Counted from the first letter of the stretch, positions 33,134-44,971 are shown. The stretch is 64,000 nucleotides of DNA from Helianthus annuus (GCF_002127325.2 NC_035435.2:113891235-113955234); one strand, 5' to 3'. Notes: generated by a model not told the origin, from the sequence alone. Translations and numbers: made by a program.

Positions 33134-35298
33134 TAACTGCAAGGAATCGTTAAACGTTTCTAGGTGTCGTTTAGTCAATTTAGGGGACTAACCTGTTTGG
33201 GCCGCGAGCTGCACGAGGCATATTGGGCCACAAACCCACTCGAAACACACACACGGGTTAACCCCGGGCTGAACTGGTCGAGCCCAATCAAGGTTTATAT
33301 ATTGGGCCGGCCTATGTGAGTCGTTATATATATACACGCACACCGAAACCCAAATACTCCACCTTCGTACATTTAATCTATGTTGGGCCGAATAGAGTCC
33401 AAATAAATCATGGGTTGGGGCCGGCTAACAACGTTAGAATATATACACACACATTTAGGTACGTAACTTGATAAATCAAACACAACCAAAACCCTACCCC
33501 TAAGTGTGTGCGGCAGTAGTCCCCCTTTTCGAAGCATTTGTCTGTTCGATGGAACCTCCGGTTAGTACGATTGTTCTCAGCTTTTGTTGTTATGTGATGT
33601 TGATTCTTGATTGACCAGGATTGTGTTTGCACTATGACATATAGAGATTGTATGATGATATTATGCGATGATGAATGATCACACACTATATGTTGATAGA
33701 TAAGGAACTAGTAAAAGTCGTATGTTATATGTTGACAATTGGTGATTATAAATGGTCAAATTAAACATTGATATGTTGACAATATGTGATTGTTTGATAT
33801 CTCGAACTGCTTGGTCAAATTAAAGTGATCCATTGAATTCACAAACTTCAAATAACCAAGTTGATTTATATCAGTAGTCTTTAAGGTCCAATGAAATTGA
33901 AGGCATATGGCCTAATAATGATGATGCCTTAAGTAAATAAAAAAAATGGCGGCTCCATGTGATTGAGATAGTCAAACAGTGTGGTACAATGATAATGTTG
34001 TCAGAAAGTGTAAAGGATTGAATATTATGTTAACCTAAAGTTGACAATCACATGATGATGTCTTAGGTTTATGTGAGTTTCGATGGATAAGTTGCCATTA
34101 TGTTTTGGAGGTGCTTGTGACTAATGATTATGATTGGTTAGTGATTTACTTAGATGTAAATGGTTATAAACGGGTCGCATGCGACATTGGAACACGTTAT
34201 TTACAGTGGACTACAAGTCATTGTAGATCATGAATGTGCTTGGATCACACAAAGCTAAGTGGGCCGCACCCCCACACTATAATTTGTTAAGGGTAGTTGG
34301 AACTTGGGCTTGGGAAGTTAGCTTGTGTGTGGTGCGAAAATCTGTTATGTGGATAAACAGTAATAACTTGGCTAATGTATGACGTAGTTAACTGTTATAA
34401 TGCATATCATTATGTGCATAATCCTTGATGGCAACTTGTGTAATATGTGATAAAAGTATGTGGTTCAATGCGAATACGAAACTGATTGTTATTGATACAC
34501 TATGCTAGGACGTGCTTGATCAATTGATAACAAGTAATTAATCTTACCGAGCAAACCAAGGTGAGTTCACTACATTCGAGCATGCGTCCCAGTGGTTGGG
34601 GACAGTCAGTGGGTATCCCGTGGAGGGATAAGTCTTTGGGTAAAAACGGGTATATTGGTTAATATTCTCACCTATCACTCTTGTAAGTCCCTTATTATGT
34701 TACCTGGAGGGTAACGGGTATTAGTTGGTAGCGCTACTTAGGTTTGGCACCCTCACACCGCTCCTAGATAGGACGGATGTGAACTAATGACCCAGTCGGG
34801 GCCCAGTACTAGATAGGAGTACGTGGGAAGGGCAGTCATGTATTTCAGGAGCCGTCTTGTTCGGAATTGAGATATTAACAATATTACTTGCATTTGTCAG
34901 TGAACTCTTTTACATACAACTGGTAATAAACGTTTTCTTAAACTGTGAACTCGCCAGCTTTGTCTGATACACTTGTTACATGCTCGCAGGTCGTTAGATT
35001 TATTGGAATTGGGAACTTGCTGTCTGGAATAGCTGGAGTGGTCATGGGTCGAATTGGATGGATTCTCGTGGTTGAGTTATTAATAATATACATTGGTCTT
35101 ATAACAGTTTAACTTTGGTTTACTAATTGCTTCCGTTGAACATGTTGGGTTTTATTTAAACATATGATCGATACTTTTAATTATAAATGTGGATTTCATT
35201 TACATACTGGTATGAGTTCAACATGATTAGTGTCTCATTGTTGGTACGTCACACGCCCAGCAGGGGTGTTCCCTAGGTGGTATTTTGGGGGTGTGACA
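33134..35298 (+). repeat. 5' LTR of the old Gypsy element, second piece
   Basis: Continues the LTR after the solo-LTR insertion and ends GGGGGTGTGACA at 35298, just before the primer site. TATA-like TATATATATAC near 33323 is followed by a plausible leader. No genes. Confidence 0.85.
34561..34989 (+). other. Candidate intron in the LTR leader (old Gypsy element)
   Basis: GAGCAAACCAAG|GTGAGTTCAC donor at 34561 and ATGCTCGCAG acceptor ending 34989, 309 bp before the LTR end. Inside: GTCCC/GGGAC (34586), TATCCC-GTGGA-GGGATA (34614-34630), GTTACC-TGGAG-GGTAAC (34699-34715), and two hairpins sharing a CTAGATAGG loop (34755-34792 and 34806-34822). Confidence 0.5.
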
Positions 35299-35300
35299 GA

Positions 35301-35369
35301 TTGGTATCAGAGCCACTGGTTATAGAGAACTTGGTTTTAAAAACGTTTTTATAAAACCAGACTATAACC
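35301..35369 (+). other. Primer binding site and adjacent stem-loop
   Basis: TTGGTATCAGAGCC (35301-35314) matches initiator tRNA-Met. A stem-loop follows at once: GGTTATAG (35318-35325) pairs with CTATAACC (35362-35369), and GGTTTTA (35333) with TAAAACC (35352). Confidence 0.8.
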
Positions 35370-35906
35370 GAACAGTTCTGAAAACAGGAATACGACCATG
35401 ACACTCAGCTCCAGATTGCAAGGTTCGTCTTTTCATCTGTGGTATACATTACATGAGTAGTGTACATTTGTTTATGATTTAGCGTACAAACACACACTCG
35501 TCACTATAGCATGATTGCCTGAATTGCTTGCTTACATTATGATGTGTTGATAGCATGTCATAGTCCTTAGATTCTTGTGATCTATCGTCTTGATAACCCT
35601 TGTTTGGCATTCGAGTTTGAGGAACCATTTGACATGAGTTAGGAGGAACTGAGATGAGCATGCAAATCACAATATTATTGTGGGTGCACACATAATAATA
35701 ATGTGAGGTGCATGCGAGTCCCAGTGAGGCTTAACAAGTGAAAAGGGGTTCCGTTCCGTTATTTGATTGATGAGAAATATAACAAATCTATGGGAGTTTT
35801 ACTCGAACGTGATCTTCTCACTCCCCTCTGAATTCTTACGAAATTTCGATGCTATCGAGTATCACCTGAACACTCATCTGAACGCCTAGCGAACCGTGTA
35901 GAATGC

Positions 35907-36018
35907 TAGGTGCTTGTACGAACGTCCCTGGGTTGGATGTCGCAATGTTAATGATTAATCCATAGGTGCTTGTACGAACGTCCCTGGGTTGGATGTCGCA
36001 ATGTTAATGATTAATCCA
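35907..36018. repeat. Exact 56-bp tandem duplication
   Basis: The unit starting TAGGTGCTTGTACGAACG at 35907 is repeated without change at 35963, pointing to a recent event in otherwise old DNA. Confidence 0.95.
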
Positions 36019-37338
36019 TACTCCTTTCACTCATCTTTGTCTGCTGGAACTCAATGTACTGACGTATTAGAACCCGAAGTGTGATCACTCCTGCAATACT
36101 CTCGCAACATACCGTGTATTACTCAATCAACTTGCCGGGTCAATGGACAAGAGGATGAGCATAGTATATTGTCGACTTCAGTATTCGGACGACCCTGATT
36201 ACCGACAACGAACACCAACGAATTGACTTCAATCGAATCCTTAACCCTAGTCAGCAACTTATGGGAGTCAACTTTTACGAATCAATCAGGACATATGTAA
36301 TGACAACTAATTATAGTGTGAAAGGTGAGACTACCGGCACAGTAAGTAGCACGTTAGTACGTGGCACAGAAGGTGAGCAGATGAACTTGGTTAGTGAAAG
36401 ATCGTAAGGCTTCGTTTCAAGTAATGACATCAGAGGCAACAGTCATGGTAACATCAAGGGGCTCGTAATGGTAGCCTACAGCATGGAGATGGAGATACCT
36501 ACGACGTGGATTGGCTGCTGTTGGAACAAGACGACAACAACCGAGGGAACGACGGAAGAATTGGAAATTCTTGTAACGAGAACAACAACACTAGAAATGA
36601 GGTTCGTGGAAGGGCATTTAGGATTGGCATGAGCAATGCCAGGATTATAATAACACGGTGGCCTGCACATTCTTGGTAACTAAACGCCTCGTTCCTGTTC
36701 TGTTTAACCCTGATGCTTCTTGAAACCAACCTGTTGTGGAATCGACTGATGGCAAGTCAATTGAAACCCCATACATTCGTTGAAATGCAAACTCGATCTT
36801 GTGGGACAAGTGTTCGACATCAGCCTTCATTCTACTATCCTGATGGTTACAATGCAGTAGTTAGTGTGGGTTGGTTATTTAGAAATCGCGTAGACATACC
36901 TTGTGAGGAGGAAATTTTGTGTGGAGAATCGGCATTTGTTCTAAAGCATCAGAGTAGTGCAAAAGTTAGCGCCATTTCAACTGTGAAGGCCAGAAGTGCC
37001 TACGGAGGGACTGCTCCGTTGTGTTAGCAACCGTTACCGATGTTAAGGCTAAGGAAAGGAGGATCGAGGATCCACCAATTGTTCGTGATTCCTCTCGGTG
37101 TGCTACCCGAGGAACTTTCAGGTTTACTCCCAAAAATTGTTAGGCGGAATCTCATTTTGATCTCACGTCTGAGGCAGCCCTGATTACTCGTACTTTTACC
37201 ACCTTGCATCAGGAAGGTCGCAAGAACTGTTAAAGCTACTACGAGAACTGTTGGACAGGAGCTTTGTCGGACCTAGTTTTCGCTTTGGGAAGCCCCAGCA
37301 TATCCGTGAAGATGGTCCTTTTCATATGTGTACTGACT

Positions 37339-37343
37339 ATTGA
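37339..37343. repeat. Target site duplication ATTGA, left copy
   Basis: ATTGA at 37339-37343 matches 47479-47483, flanking the minus-strand Gypsy element. Confidence 0.92.
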
Positions 37344-37622
37344 TGTCACACCCCCAAAATCCACACGCGGAGTACCACCGCTTGGAGGCGTGACATGACC
37401 AGGATCAAGCCACCAATTATATCAAACATAGCATTTAATAATAATCATAGACATAATTGATGTTCAAAACCAAACGTTGTATATGTAGCGGAAGCATTAA
37501 ATGTAAAACCCAAAACGTAAGTATCAATGTGTGAATGTAAAAGTGTTTAATAAGCATTCACGAGTTCTTGACCACAACGACCCGCCTCTCCTCTGGTGCA
37601 AGCTCCAAGTATACCTAAGGTC

Positions 37623-38211
37623 CTGCAAGGCATGCAGCAAATAATCAACAAACTAGTTGAGCGAGTTCACAGAAAGTAAGTTCATAACATAGTGCATAGG
37701 TATAACTAGTGGGGGCTTCCCATACTAGTGTGTACTAAAGGTGGGGGCTTCCCAAACCTTGTGTTCATATTCCTGGTGGGGGCTTCCCATGTTTATCCTG
37801 GCTAATGAGGGTTTCTCATTAACGGTACTTACTAGACTACTACCAACCATGTGTTCTTCTTTACCGAGAACAGGAATACGTACTGGGTCACGTAGGCTTT
37901 ACGTGACGTTGCCCTTCCCCGAGGACAGTGGTACGCGTGGGGGCTACGTAGGCTTTACGCAGCGTGTCCTTCTGACCCGGAAGACAGTAGAAGGTATTGG
38001 GTTACGTAGGCTTTACGTAACGTGTCCTCCCGACCCGGGAGACAAATGGCAAATACTGGGTTACGTAGGCTTTACGTAACGTGTCCTGACTATCCTGAGG
38101 ACGATGGTCTATAGTCTTGTGAATGCGTAAGTACGAATAACTCTTTCAATATCAACATATCCAACCCAATTCCCAACCCGGGAATCCCATGCCTTGGCTG
38201 TGTGAACTCAC
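37623..38211 (-). other. Candidate intron in the LTR leader (minus-strand element)
   Basis: On the minus strand: GAGCAAACCAAG|GTGAGTTCAC donor at 38211 and ATGCCTTGCAG acceptor ending 37623, 279 bp before the LTR end. The copy in the 5' LTR is at 45839-45251. Both hairpin clusters lie inside. Confidence 0.5.
37705..38105. repeat. Two sets of hairpins with constant loops and changing stems
   Basis: Set 1 has loop GG(C/T)TT: stems ACTAGT-GGG (37706), AAGGTGGG (37738) and TAATGAG/CTCATTA (37804), plus one with only TGGG/CCCA. Set 2 has loop AGGCTTT: stems GTCACGT/ACGTGAC (37887), GCTACGT/ACGCAGC (37943), GTTACGT/ACGTAAC (38001 and 38060), in a repeat of about 55-60 bp. Between them are further hairpins with a GACC centre, CTCCC-GACC-CGGGAG and CTTCT-GACC-CGGAAG. 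Repeated in the other LTR at +7,628. Confidence 0.85.
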
Positions 38212-38364
38212 CTTGGTTTGCTCGGCAGATACACAAATAAAAGACTCTTGAACTAAGGGCGGTCAACCACGTCCTAACAGGGTTACCACACAAGTCAGGT
38301 TCGGTTCAAATAGTACACGTATACATCATGGCAAACACGTATGCACGTAAACACATTAAGTACA

Positions 38365-38915
38365 CTACTTGTGCGATTCAGATGGTTGGGCCAAAGAGCT
38401 TGTGCGAGCCCAACCATCTTGTGCGATGTAAGTCTAGGCCCAAACCATACCCGGCCCAACAAATTAACAAATCAAATATAAAGGTCGGCCCAAATAATGT
38501 TCGTTGTGATCCAATAACAATCGGCCCAAAATAAAACAAGTAACAAGCATCTTGTGCGTGGTGATCATCTTGTGCGGCCCGAACAAGTTGTGCGACTCGG
38601 ATTGGGCTTAAGGCCCAATCAGTTAATCAGATCCGTGACCTTGTGCGATCTGTTAACTCTTGTGCGCTTAACACCCCTTGTGCGACCGAGTGGCATGTGC
38701 GATCCGTGTGGGCTTGTACAGCCCAATCTGTACGTCTGGCCCAATATCCCAGCTTGTGCGATAGGTCTTGGGCTGTCCGGCCCAACATACAGCCTTGTGC
38801 GATAGACTGCCCTTGTGCGACTGGGGCTGCACTTGTGTGATTGGACCAGTTTGTGCGAGTAAACGACTTGTGTGACTAAACCTCTTGTACGTCTAGGCTG
38901 TCTTGTGCGAGAGGT
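38365..38915. repeat. CTTGTGCGA word array
   Basis: About eighteen copies of CTTGTGCGA or one-base variants, two more near 39680-39700. Several lie in or beside hairpins; GATGGTTGGGC (38380) pairs perfectly with GCCCAACCATC (38408), enclosing one copy. Repeated at 45993-46545 in the other LTR. Confidence 0.9.
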
Positions 38916-39850
38916 TTCAATATCCGGTTATTAAGCTTATTCGGTTACAATATCAATTATCATCAATAGTTTCCAAGTTTGTAACAATCAATTAACACAA
39001 TTCCAACTTAATCGATTAACATAATCTCAATAAATCGGTTAACATAATATCGATCAAACATGTTTTCATCTTCAATTATCTATGAACCCTAAATCATATC
39101 ATAGCACGAACACTAATCTATCAATGAACATGGGCCGATTACTTATCATCTCATCATAGAATAACAACAACTAGTTAGAACCCTAATTGTTAACAGAATC
39201 ATCATATAGTAACCGGTTTACAAACATACACTCCATCCGATCATACCATACATCACATAAACAATTCATACATTCAACCCTAACAAAACGTGGAATTCAT
39301 AACATGTAATCCGAACCACAAGATTGCTACCACATCAAGAATCATTCAACCATTCATAACAAGAATCCTAGTTATCCCATAACATCATGACAATCAAAAC
39401 AAACCAACAACATAATTCGGTAATCACTAACCGGTTATAATCGAACAAGGAGAGAAAGGGTGATCCGGACGGGGAACAAGGTCTTCGTTTGCCAAAGGTT
39501 GTCGCCGTCGAAGAGAGAGGGAGAGTGAGAAGCTAGGGTTTTGTGTGTTTGTGTGAATTGTAACAAATGAAAGAACAACTCCCCTCTAAGGTGTTTGTTC
39601 GTGTGAAAGGGAAGTGGGCCGAGCCCACTCGGCTACCCATTGATCCGAATGCAAGGTATAGCCCATATGGGCTTGTGCGATCGAGTGGTGTTGTGCGATT
39701 GGTTCGATTATACATACATACATACATTCACAAGTATTCAATTCGCATTAATAGGAACACGTATCACATAATCATGCATTAACTCAATTTGTATAGTTCA
39801 ATTAAACACGTAACGTTACACAAGGTAAGTCTAAAGTTCGAGTTGTCACA

Positions 39851-39862
39851 TTATCCCCAACT
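39851..39862 (-). other. Polypurine tract of the minus-strand element
   Basis: AGTTGGGGATAA on the minus strand, directly before the 3' LTR. Confidence 0.8.
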
Positions 39863-40073
39863 AATTGGAAATTTCGTCCCGAAATTTGGTATGCACTCAC
39901 TGAGGAAGCTAGGTAAACTGTATTGTTCACTGATTTTCCTGGGGTGTCACATCCTCCCTCCGTTGATCTGGAATTTCGTCCCGAAATTCTGAAGTAGTAG
40001 CTTCAGTCTCAGTAGTGGTTGCATTGGTTTCGAATAACTGGGGGTACTTTTCTGTCATCCTGTCTTCGCGTTC

Positions 40074-43000
40074 CTAGGTGTACTCTGGGCCACGTTTGGA
40101 GTTCCAACGAACTCGAACAAGAGGGATTCTCTTGTGTTTGAGGACCTTCACATCCCGGTCCGTGATTTCAACTGGCTCCTCGACGAACTGCAACCGCTCG
40201 TCGATAGTGAGTTCTTTGAAAGGAATGATGAGGTTTTCATCTGATAGGCACTTCTTTAAGTTCGATACATGAAAAACATTGTGAACTGCCCCGAGTTCAG
40301 CTGGTAGTTTTAGCTTGTAGGCTACCTTGCCGATCTTTTCTATGATTTCGAATGGTCCGACGTATCGCGGATTCAGTTTGCCCCGTTTGCCAAAACGAAC
40401 CACACCCTTCCAGGGTGAGACTTTCAATAAAACCCGGTCCCCGACCTGAAATTCCAAAGGCTTTCTACGCTTGTCCGCGTAGGCTTTCTGACGGTCGCGT
40501 GCTGCCGCCATGCGTTGTCGTATCTGTGCAATCTTTTCTGTGGCGTCCACTACAATCTCTGGACCCGTGATCTGACTATCCCCCACCTCTGCCCAGCAGA
40601 GGGGTGACCGGCATTTACGCCCGTACAGTGCCTCGAATGGAGCGGCTTGGATGCTGGTGTGATAACTGTTATTGTAAGAAAACTCCACCAAAGGGAGATG
40701 CTTTTCGCAGCCGTTGCCGAAATCAATAACGCATGCCCGAAGCATGTCTTCAAGCGTTTGGATCGTTCGCTCAGACTGCCCATCCGTCTGAGGGTGATAT
40801 GCTGTGCTCATGTCTAATCGTGAGCCGAAAGATTTGTGCATCGCTTGCCATAGCTCTGACGTGAATCGTGCATCGCGATCCGAAATGATAGATGTGGGCA
40901 CCCCGTGCCTCGAAACAACTTCTTTAAGATAGACGTCTGCAAGAGTGGAGAACTTGTCCGTTTCCTTTATAGGTAGGAAGTGTGCAGACTTGGTGAGTCG
41001 ATCCACGATCACCCATATGGTATCATTCCCACGCTGGGATCTAGGTAGGCCTGTAACGAAATCCATGGAAATTTCTTCCCATTTCCATTGTGGTATCTTA
41101 GGCTGCTGAAGTAGGCCAGCTGGTTTCTGATATTCAACCTTGACTCTCGCACAGGTCAAGCATTTTCCAACGTACGTAGCAATGTGGGCCTTCATACTAG
41201 GCCACCAATAAGTAGTGCTGATGTCGTGGTACATTTTGTCCGACCCTGGATGTACCGAATAGCGAGACTTGTGAGCTTCATCCATTACAAGTTCGCGTAG
41301 ACCGCCATAAAGTGGGACCCAAATACGCCCCGTTACATAGTAGGCGCCGTCTGCCTTCTGTTCCATCTGTTGTCGTGAGCCGCGTAAGGCTTCAGCCTTG
41401 ACGTTTTCGGGCTTCAGTGCTTCTGTCTGAGCAGCTCGTATCTGTGCAGGAAGGCTAGACTGAATCGTAAGCTGTAGCGCTCTCACGCGCTTCGGTAAGG
41501 TGTCCTTTCGACTGAGGGCGTCAGCCACAACATTGGCTTTGCCTGGATGGTACTTGATAGCGCAGTCGTAATCGTTAAGTAATTCAACCCATCGTCGTTG
41601 ACGCATGTTCAAGTCCTTCTGCTTAAGGATATGCTCGAGACTCCTGTGATCGGTGTAAATCGTGCACCTGGTACCGTACAGGTAGTGTCGCCATATCTTA
41701 AGCGCGAAAACAACAGCTCCCAGCTCTAAATCGTGCGTCGTGTAGTTACGTTCATGAATCTTAAGTTGGCGAGAGGCGTAGGCAATAACTTTATCCCGCT
41801 GCATCAACACACATCCAAGTCCCCGAATGGATGCATCACAATATACCACGAAGTCATCTGTGCCCTCTGGCAATGAGAGGATAGGTGCGCTGCAAAGTCT
41901 ATCCTTTAGGTGCTGAAAAGCAGTCTCCTGGGGCTCTCCCCAGCGATAGGTAACACCCTTCTGTGTCAGTAGCGTAAGCGGCTGAGCAATCTTCGAAAAG
42001 TCTCTAATAAACCGTCTGTAGTAACCTGCCAGACCCAAGAATTGGCGTATTTCCGTTGGCGTTCGTGGTGCAGGCCAGTTCCTGATCGAATCTACCTTGG
42101 ATGGATCGACATGGATCCCATCCCTGTTTACCACATGGCCTAAGAAGTGGACTTCACGAAGCCAGAAGTCGCATTTAGAAAGCTTGGCGTACAACTGTTC
42201 CTTTCGAAGGAGTTCCAAAATAAGACGTAGATGCTGCTCGTGTTCCTCCTGACTCTTGGAGTAAATTAGAATGTCGTCGATGAATACTATGACAAACTTG
42301 TCAAGATAGGGTTTGCACACCCTGTTCATAAGATCCATAAATACAGCAGGCGTGTTCGTTAACCCGAACGGCATGACAAGAAACTCGTAGTGACCGTAAC
42401 GAGTTCTGAAGGCTGTCTTGGAGACGTCCTCATCCCGGACTCTCAGCTGATGGTACCCCGACCTCAAATCTATCTTCGAATAGTAACACGACCCTTGCAA
42501 CTGGTCGAATAAGTCGTCTATACGCGGAAGAGGATAACGGTTCTTCACCGTCACCTTGTTGAGTTCACGGTAGTCGATGCACATCCTGAACGTACCGTCT
42601 TTCTTTTTCACGAAAAGTACTGGAGCTCCCCAAGGCGAAGAGCTTGGGCGAATGAAACCCTTTTCCAAGAGCTCTTGCAGCTGCTTTGACAGTTCCTCCA
42701 ATTCCGACGGAGCTAGACGATATGGTGCGCGAGCTATGGGTGCTGCTCCTGGAGCGAGCTCGATCTGAAATTCGACCTGACGATGAGGCGGTAAGCCAGG
42801 TAAGTCTTCAGGAAACACCTGAGGGTAATCACGTACGATTGGAATATCCTCCAATCTCTTTTCCTTCGTCGATGCATCCGAAACAAGAGCCAAAATGGCT
42901 GTGTGACCCTTACGTAAGCATTTCTGAGCCTTCAAGAAAGAGATGATGCCAACCACAGCACCACTCTTGTCGCCTTGGACTTCGAGAGGTTCTTGACCAG

Positions 43001-44438
43001 AACGAGGAATGCGAATAATCTTCTCACTGCATAAGATTTCTGCCTGGTGTTGGGATAACCAATCCATCCCAATCACGACGTCGAAACTACCCAAAACTAT
43101 GGGAATGAGATCAATAGAGAAGGCTTGGCCAGCTAGAATAAGATTACAACCCTGAACTACGTGCGTGGCTTCTAGACTTTTACCGTTAGCTAACTCTACT
43201 ACATGTTTGGTGGGTAAAAGTGTTGGTGCACGTTTTAGCAGTTGACACATTTTCACAGACATATAGCTTGTATCCACACCCGAATCAAACAAAACAGTAA
43301 CGTAAATATTGTCGAGGAGAAACTTACCCATAACAACGTTGGGATCGTTCACCGCGTCACCTCGACCTAGCACAAAAGCGCGACCACGAGCTTCATTGCC
43401 GTTGTTGTTGTTTCCCCCATTGTTGTTCCCGTTGCCCTGGTTATTGTTGTTGCGATTCTGGTTCTGGTTCAGCTGAGGGCAATCGCGTTTGAAATGACCT
43501 TCAGCCCCACACTGGAAACATCCCCGGTTTCCACGCTGTGGCTGCTGTTGCTGCTGTGGGTTCTGTGGAGCTGGTAGCTGAGGCTGCTGATTCTGATTCG
43601 CAGGCCGTGGACTCCTACAGTCTTTGGCCTCGTGACCCATCTTAAGACACCTCTGACAACGACCCTTGTTACACGGGCCATTGTGATGTCTGTGACAATT
43701 GTAGCACTTAGGTTGACTTCCCTGATATCTCCTCTGTCTATGACCACCAGAGGATTGCTGACTAGGACTCTGGTAGTGGTCAGTCTTCTGTTGCTGAGCT
43801 TGAGACTGAACGGATGCTGAGCCTCTGCTGGAATCTCCATCCCACTTTCTTTTACTGTCACCAGATGTAGCAGGAGTAACTGAGGTGGTGACGTTAGCAG
43901 TAGCATTAACACGCTTGGGCAGTTTATTCTGATCCACTGCCTGATCGGTGATGCGATGAGCGAGGCGCTGAATTTCCTGAATGTTATCGAGATTAGCCGA
44001 CGTCACGTGACTCTGAATTTCTGGCGCCAAACCCTTGAGATACATCTCAATGCGCTTGTAGGGAGGGTCCACCATAGTTGGACACAGGACGGCCAGCTCA
44101 TTCGACCGTTTAGTATACGCTTCGATTTCTGATCCAACCATTTTCAGGTTATACAGCTCGTCTTCCAGCTTGTGAATATCTTCACGTGTACAATACTCAC
44201 GCTTGATGAGTTCCTTGAAATCGTTCCATGGGGTGGCGTTAGCAGCTGCCAACCCCAGAATTTGCACCTGCGCGTTCCACCAGGTTAGCGCGATTCCTTC
44301 CAAGGTGCCAGTAGCAAACTTGACCTTGCGAGCCTCAGGGCACTCGCACATTTCAAACACTGATTCTAGCTTTTCAAACCAATGGAGGAGTCCCACTGCC
44401 CCCTCGGTGCCACTGAAAGAATTTGGACGACAGTCCAT
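40074..44438 (-). CDS. gag-pol: Gag-Pol polyprotein, 1,454 codons, truncated in the chromodomain-like tail by one stop
   Basis: Main frame of the element. Gag core 1-190 ([17 protein letters not shown]), Gln/Asn-rich linker, three Cys-His knuckles about 240-320 ([28 protein letters not shown]), protease with DSGVD at 385-389 (Val where Ala is usual), reverse transcriptase with IDYRELN at 621 and FIDDILIYS with Asp 721-722, RNase H with YCDAS (Asp 868), integrase with an HHCC part ending CLTC, and DDE residues Asp 1126, Asp 1187 and Glu 1223 (D-35-E). The last residues match a Tekay-type chromodomain ([17 protein letters not shown]), but TAG (40074-40076) replaces the expected Trp; the frame then continues EREDRMTEKYPQLFE. 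The true start may be upstream through a spliced exon at 44657. Confidence 0.95.
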   Translation of the reverse strand: MDCRPNSFSGTEGAVGLLHWFEKLESVFEMCECPEARKVKFATGTLEGIALTWWNAQVQILGLAAANATPWNDFKELIKREYCTREDIHKLEDELYNLKMVGSEIEAYTKRSNELAVLCPTMVDPPYKRIEMYLKGLAPEIQSHVTSANLDNIQEIQRLAHRITDQAVDQNKLPKRVNATANVTTSVTPATSGDSKRKWDGDSSRGSASVQSQAQQQKTDHYQSPSQQSSGGHRQRRYQGSQPKCYNCHRHHNGPCNKGRCQRCLKMGHEAKDCRSPRPANQNQQPQLPAPQNPQQQQQPQRGNRGCFQCGAEGHFKRDCPQLNQNQNRNNNNQGNGNNNGGNNNNGNEARGRAFVLGRGDAVNDPNVVMGKFLLDNIYVTVLFDSGVDTSYMSVKMCQLLKRAPTLLPTKHVVELANGKSLEATHVVQGCNLILAGQAFSIDLIPIVLGSFDVVIGMDWLSQHQAEILCSEKIIRIPRSGQEPLEVQGDKSGAVVGIISFLKAQKCLRKGHTAILALVSDASTKEKRLEDIPIVRDYPQVFPEDLPGLPPHRQVEFQIELAPGAAPIARAPYRLAPSELEELSKQLQELLEKGFIRPSSSPWGAPVLFVKKKDGTFRMCIDYRELNKVTVKNRYPLPRIDDLFDQLQGSCYYSKIDLRSGYHQLRVRDEDVSKTAFRTRYGHYEFLVMPFGLTNTPAVFMDLMNRVCKPYLDKFVIVFIDDILIYSKSQEEHEQHLRLILELLRKEQLYAKLSKCDFWLREVHFLGHVVNRDGIHVDPSKVDSIRNWPAPRTPTEIRQFLGLAGYYRRFIRDFSKIAQPLTLLTQKGVTYRWGEPQETAFQHLKDRLCSAPILSLPEGTDDFVVYCDASIRGLGCVLMQRDKVIAYASRQLKIHERNYTTHDLELGAVVFALKIWRHYLYGTRCTIYTDHRSLEHILKQKDLNMRQRRWVELLNDYDCAIKYHPGKANVVADALSRKDTLPKRVRALQLTIQSSLPAQIRAAQTEALKPENVKAEALRGSRQQMEQKADGAYYVTGRIWVPLYGGLRELVMDEAHKSRYSVHPGSDKMYHDISTTYWWPSMKAHIATYVGKCLTCARVKVEYQKPAGLLQQPKIPQWKWEEISMDFVTGLPRSQRGNDTIWVIVDRLTKSAHFLPIKETDKFSTLADVYLKEVVSRHGVPTSIISDRDARFTSELWQAMHKSFGSRLDMSTAYHPQTDGQSERTIQTLEDMLRACVIDFGNGCEKHLPLVEFSYNNSYHTSIQAAPFEALYGRKCRSPLCWAEVGDSQITGPEIVVDATEKIAQIRQRMAAARDRQKAYADKRRKPLEFQVGDRVLLKVSPWKGVVRFGKRGKLNPRYVGPFEIIEKIGKVAYKLKLPAELGAVHNVFHVSNLKKCLSDENLIIPFKELTIDERLQFVEEPVEITDRDVKVLKHKRIPLVRVRWNSKRGPEYT

Positions 44439-44479
44439 GAAGTTCTTGAATGTGCAGACAGGCTGCTGCGCGTGTTGAC

Positions 44480-44569
44480 CTATTGTGTACGAATAGGACG
44501 AAGTTAAATACGAGAGTTAATGTAGGATCTAGAGATCCTAGTGTGTGCCTATACTGCAGGATATACTAC
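44480..44569 (-). other. Candidate 90-base intron near the start of gag
   Basis: Donor CAAGCAG|GTAGTAT at 44569 and acceptor ACACAATAG ending 44480. Splicing joins the short exon in frame to the main frame with no stop; unspliced, the exon meets a stop at 44538. The length is typical of a plant intron. Confidence 0.5.
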
Positions 44570-44657
44570 CTGCTTGAGCTGCTGCAACTGCCGCAGCAAC
44601 TTGAGCTTGAACGAGAGCCTCTAGCTGGGCTTGTGTCATGTTGATTCGTCCAGACAT
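44570..44657 (-). CDS. Candidate first exon of Gag
   Basis: ATG at 44657 starts MSGRINMTQAQLEALVQAQV, an Ala/Gln-rich helix, 29 codons plus one base. With the 90-base intron removed it continues as [14 protein letters not shown] and then the main frame, giving about 1,497 codons in all. The helix looks like a natural Gag N-terminus; the alternative is that translation starts at 44438. Confidence 0.5.
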
Positions 44658-44892
44658 GATCTTCATTGTAAAAAGTAGCGTAAGTAAGAATGGTTCGCGA
44701 ATAGGGCGATGACAGAAAAGTGTAAGCACGTAGGGATTCTCATGCTATAGTATCATGTGTATCTAAGCGTAATGCGAGCAAAGTTCTAAACAGTTCTAGC
44801 AAACAGGCAATAAACATAAACCTTATTACCTAGGACGTCGAGTCTTGCACGTGGAGCGAAGCGTCGTTGTGGATCGTTGAGAGCACTGTTCT

Positions 44893-44967
44893 GGTTATAG
44901 TCCGGTTTTAATAAAACGTTTTCCCATATTAAAACCAAGTTCTCTATAACCAATGGCTCTGATACCA
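44893..44967 (-). other. Primer binding site and adjacent stem-loop (minus-strand element)
   Basis: TGGTATCAGAGCC on the minus strand (44967-44955), five bases from the 5' LTR. Next to it a stem-loop: GGTTATAG pairs with CTATAACC (44893-44900 and 44944-44951) and GGTTTTAAT with ATTAAAACC (44904-44912 and 44928-44936). Confidence 0.8.
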
Positions 44968-44971
44968 AATC

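Larger units (their letters stand above)
35370..37343 (+). pseudogene. Old Gypsy gag and 5' pol, heavily decayed
   Basis: A possible gag start MTLSSRLQ lies at 35398. Most of gag is unreadable. At the right end pol is recognisable: ELLKLLRELLDRSFVGPS and EDGPFHMCTDY (37220-37341), equal to the [11 protein letters not shown] and [15 protein letters not shown] region of reverse transcriptase; the minus-strand element is inserted at that DY. A perfect 56-bp tandem duplication lies at 35907-36018. Confidence 0.65.
37344..39850 (-). repeat. 3' LTR of the minus-strand Gypsy element
   Basis: On the minus strand it begins TGTGACAACTCGAAC and ends GGGGGTGTGACA. Contains the hairpin clusters (37705-38105), the CTTGTGCGA array (38365-38915) and, on the minus strand, a leader with CTCCCTCTCTC (about 39515). 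Confidence 0.95.

Noticed and set aside
37741..38079. 112-codon frame present in both LTRs (37741 and 45369)
   Set aside because: It is conserved only because the LTRs are near-identical; it reads through the hairpin repeats antisense to the element and resembles no protein.
38554..38840. Frames with repeated LVR/CAI motifs
   Set aside because: Produced by the CTTGTGCGA word array, not by coding selection.
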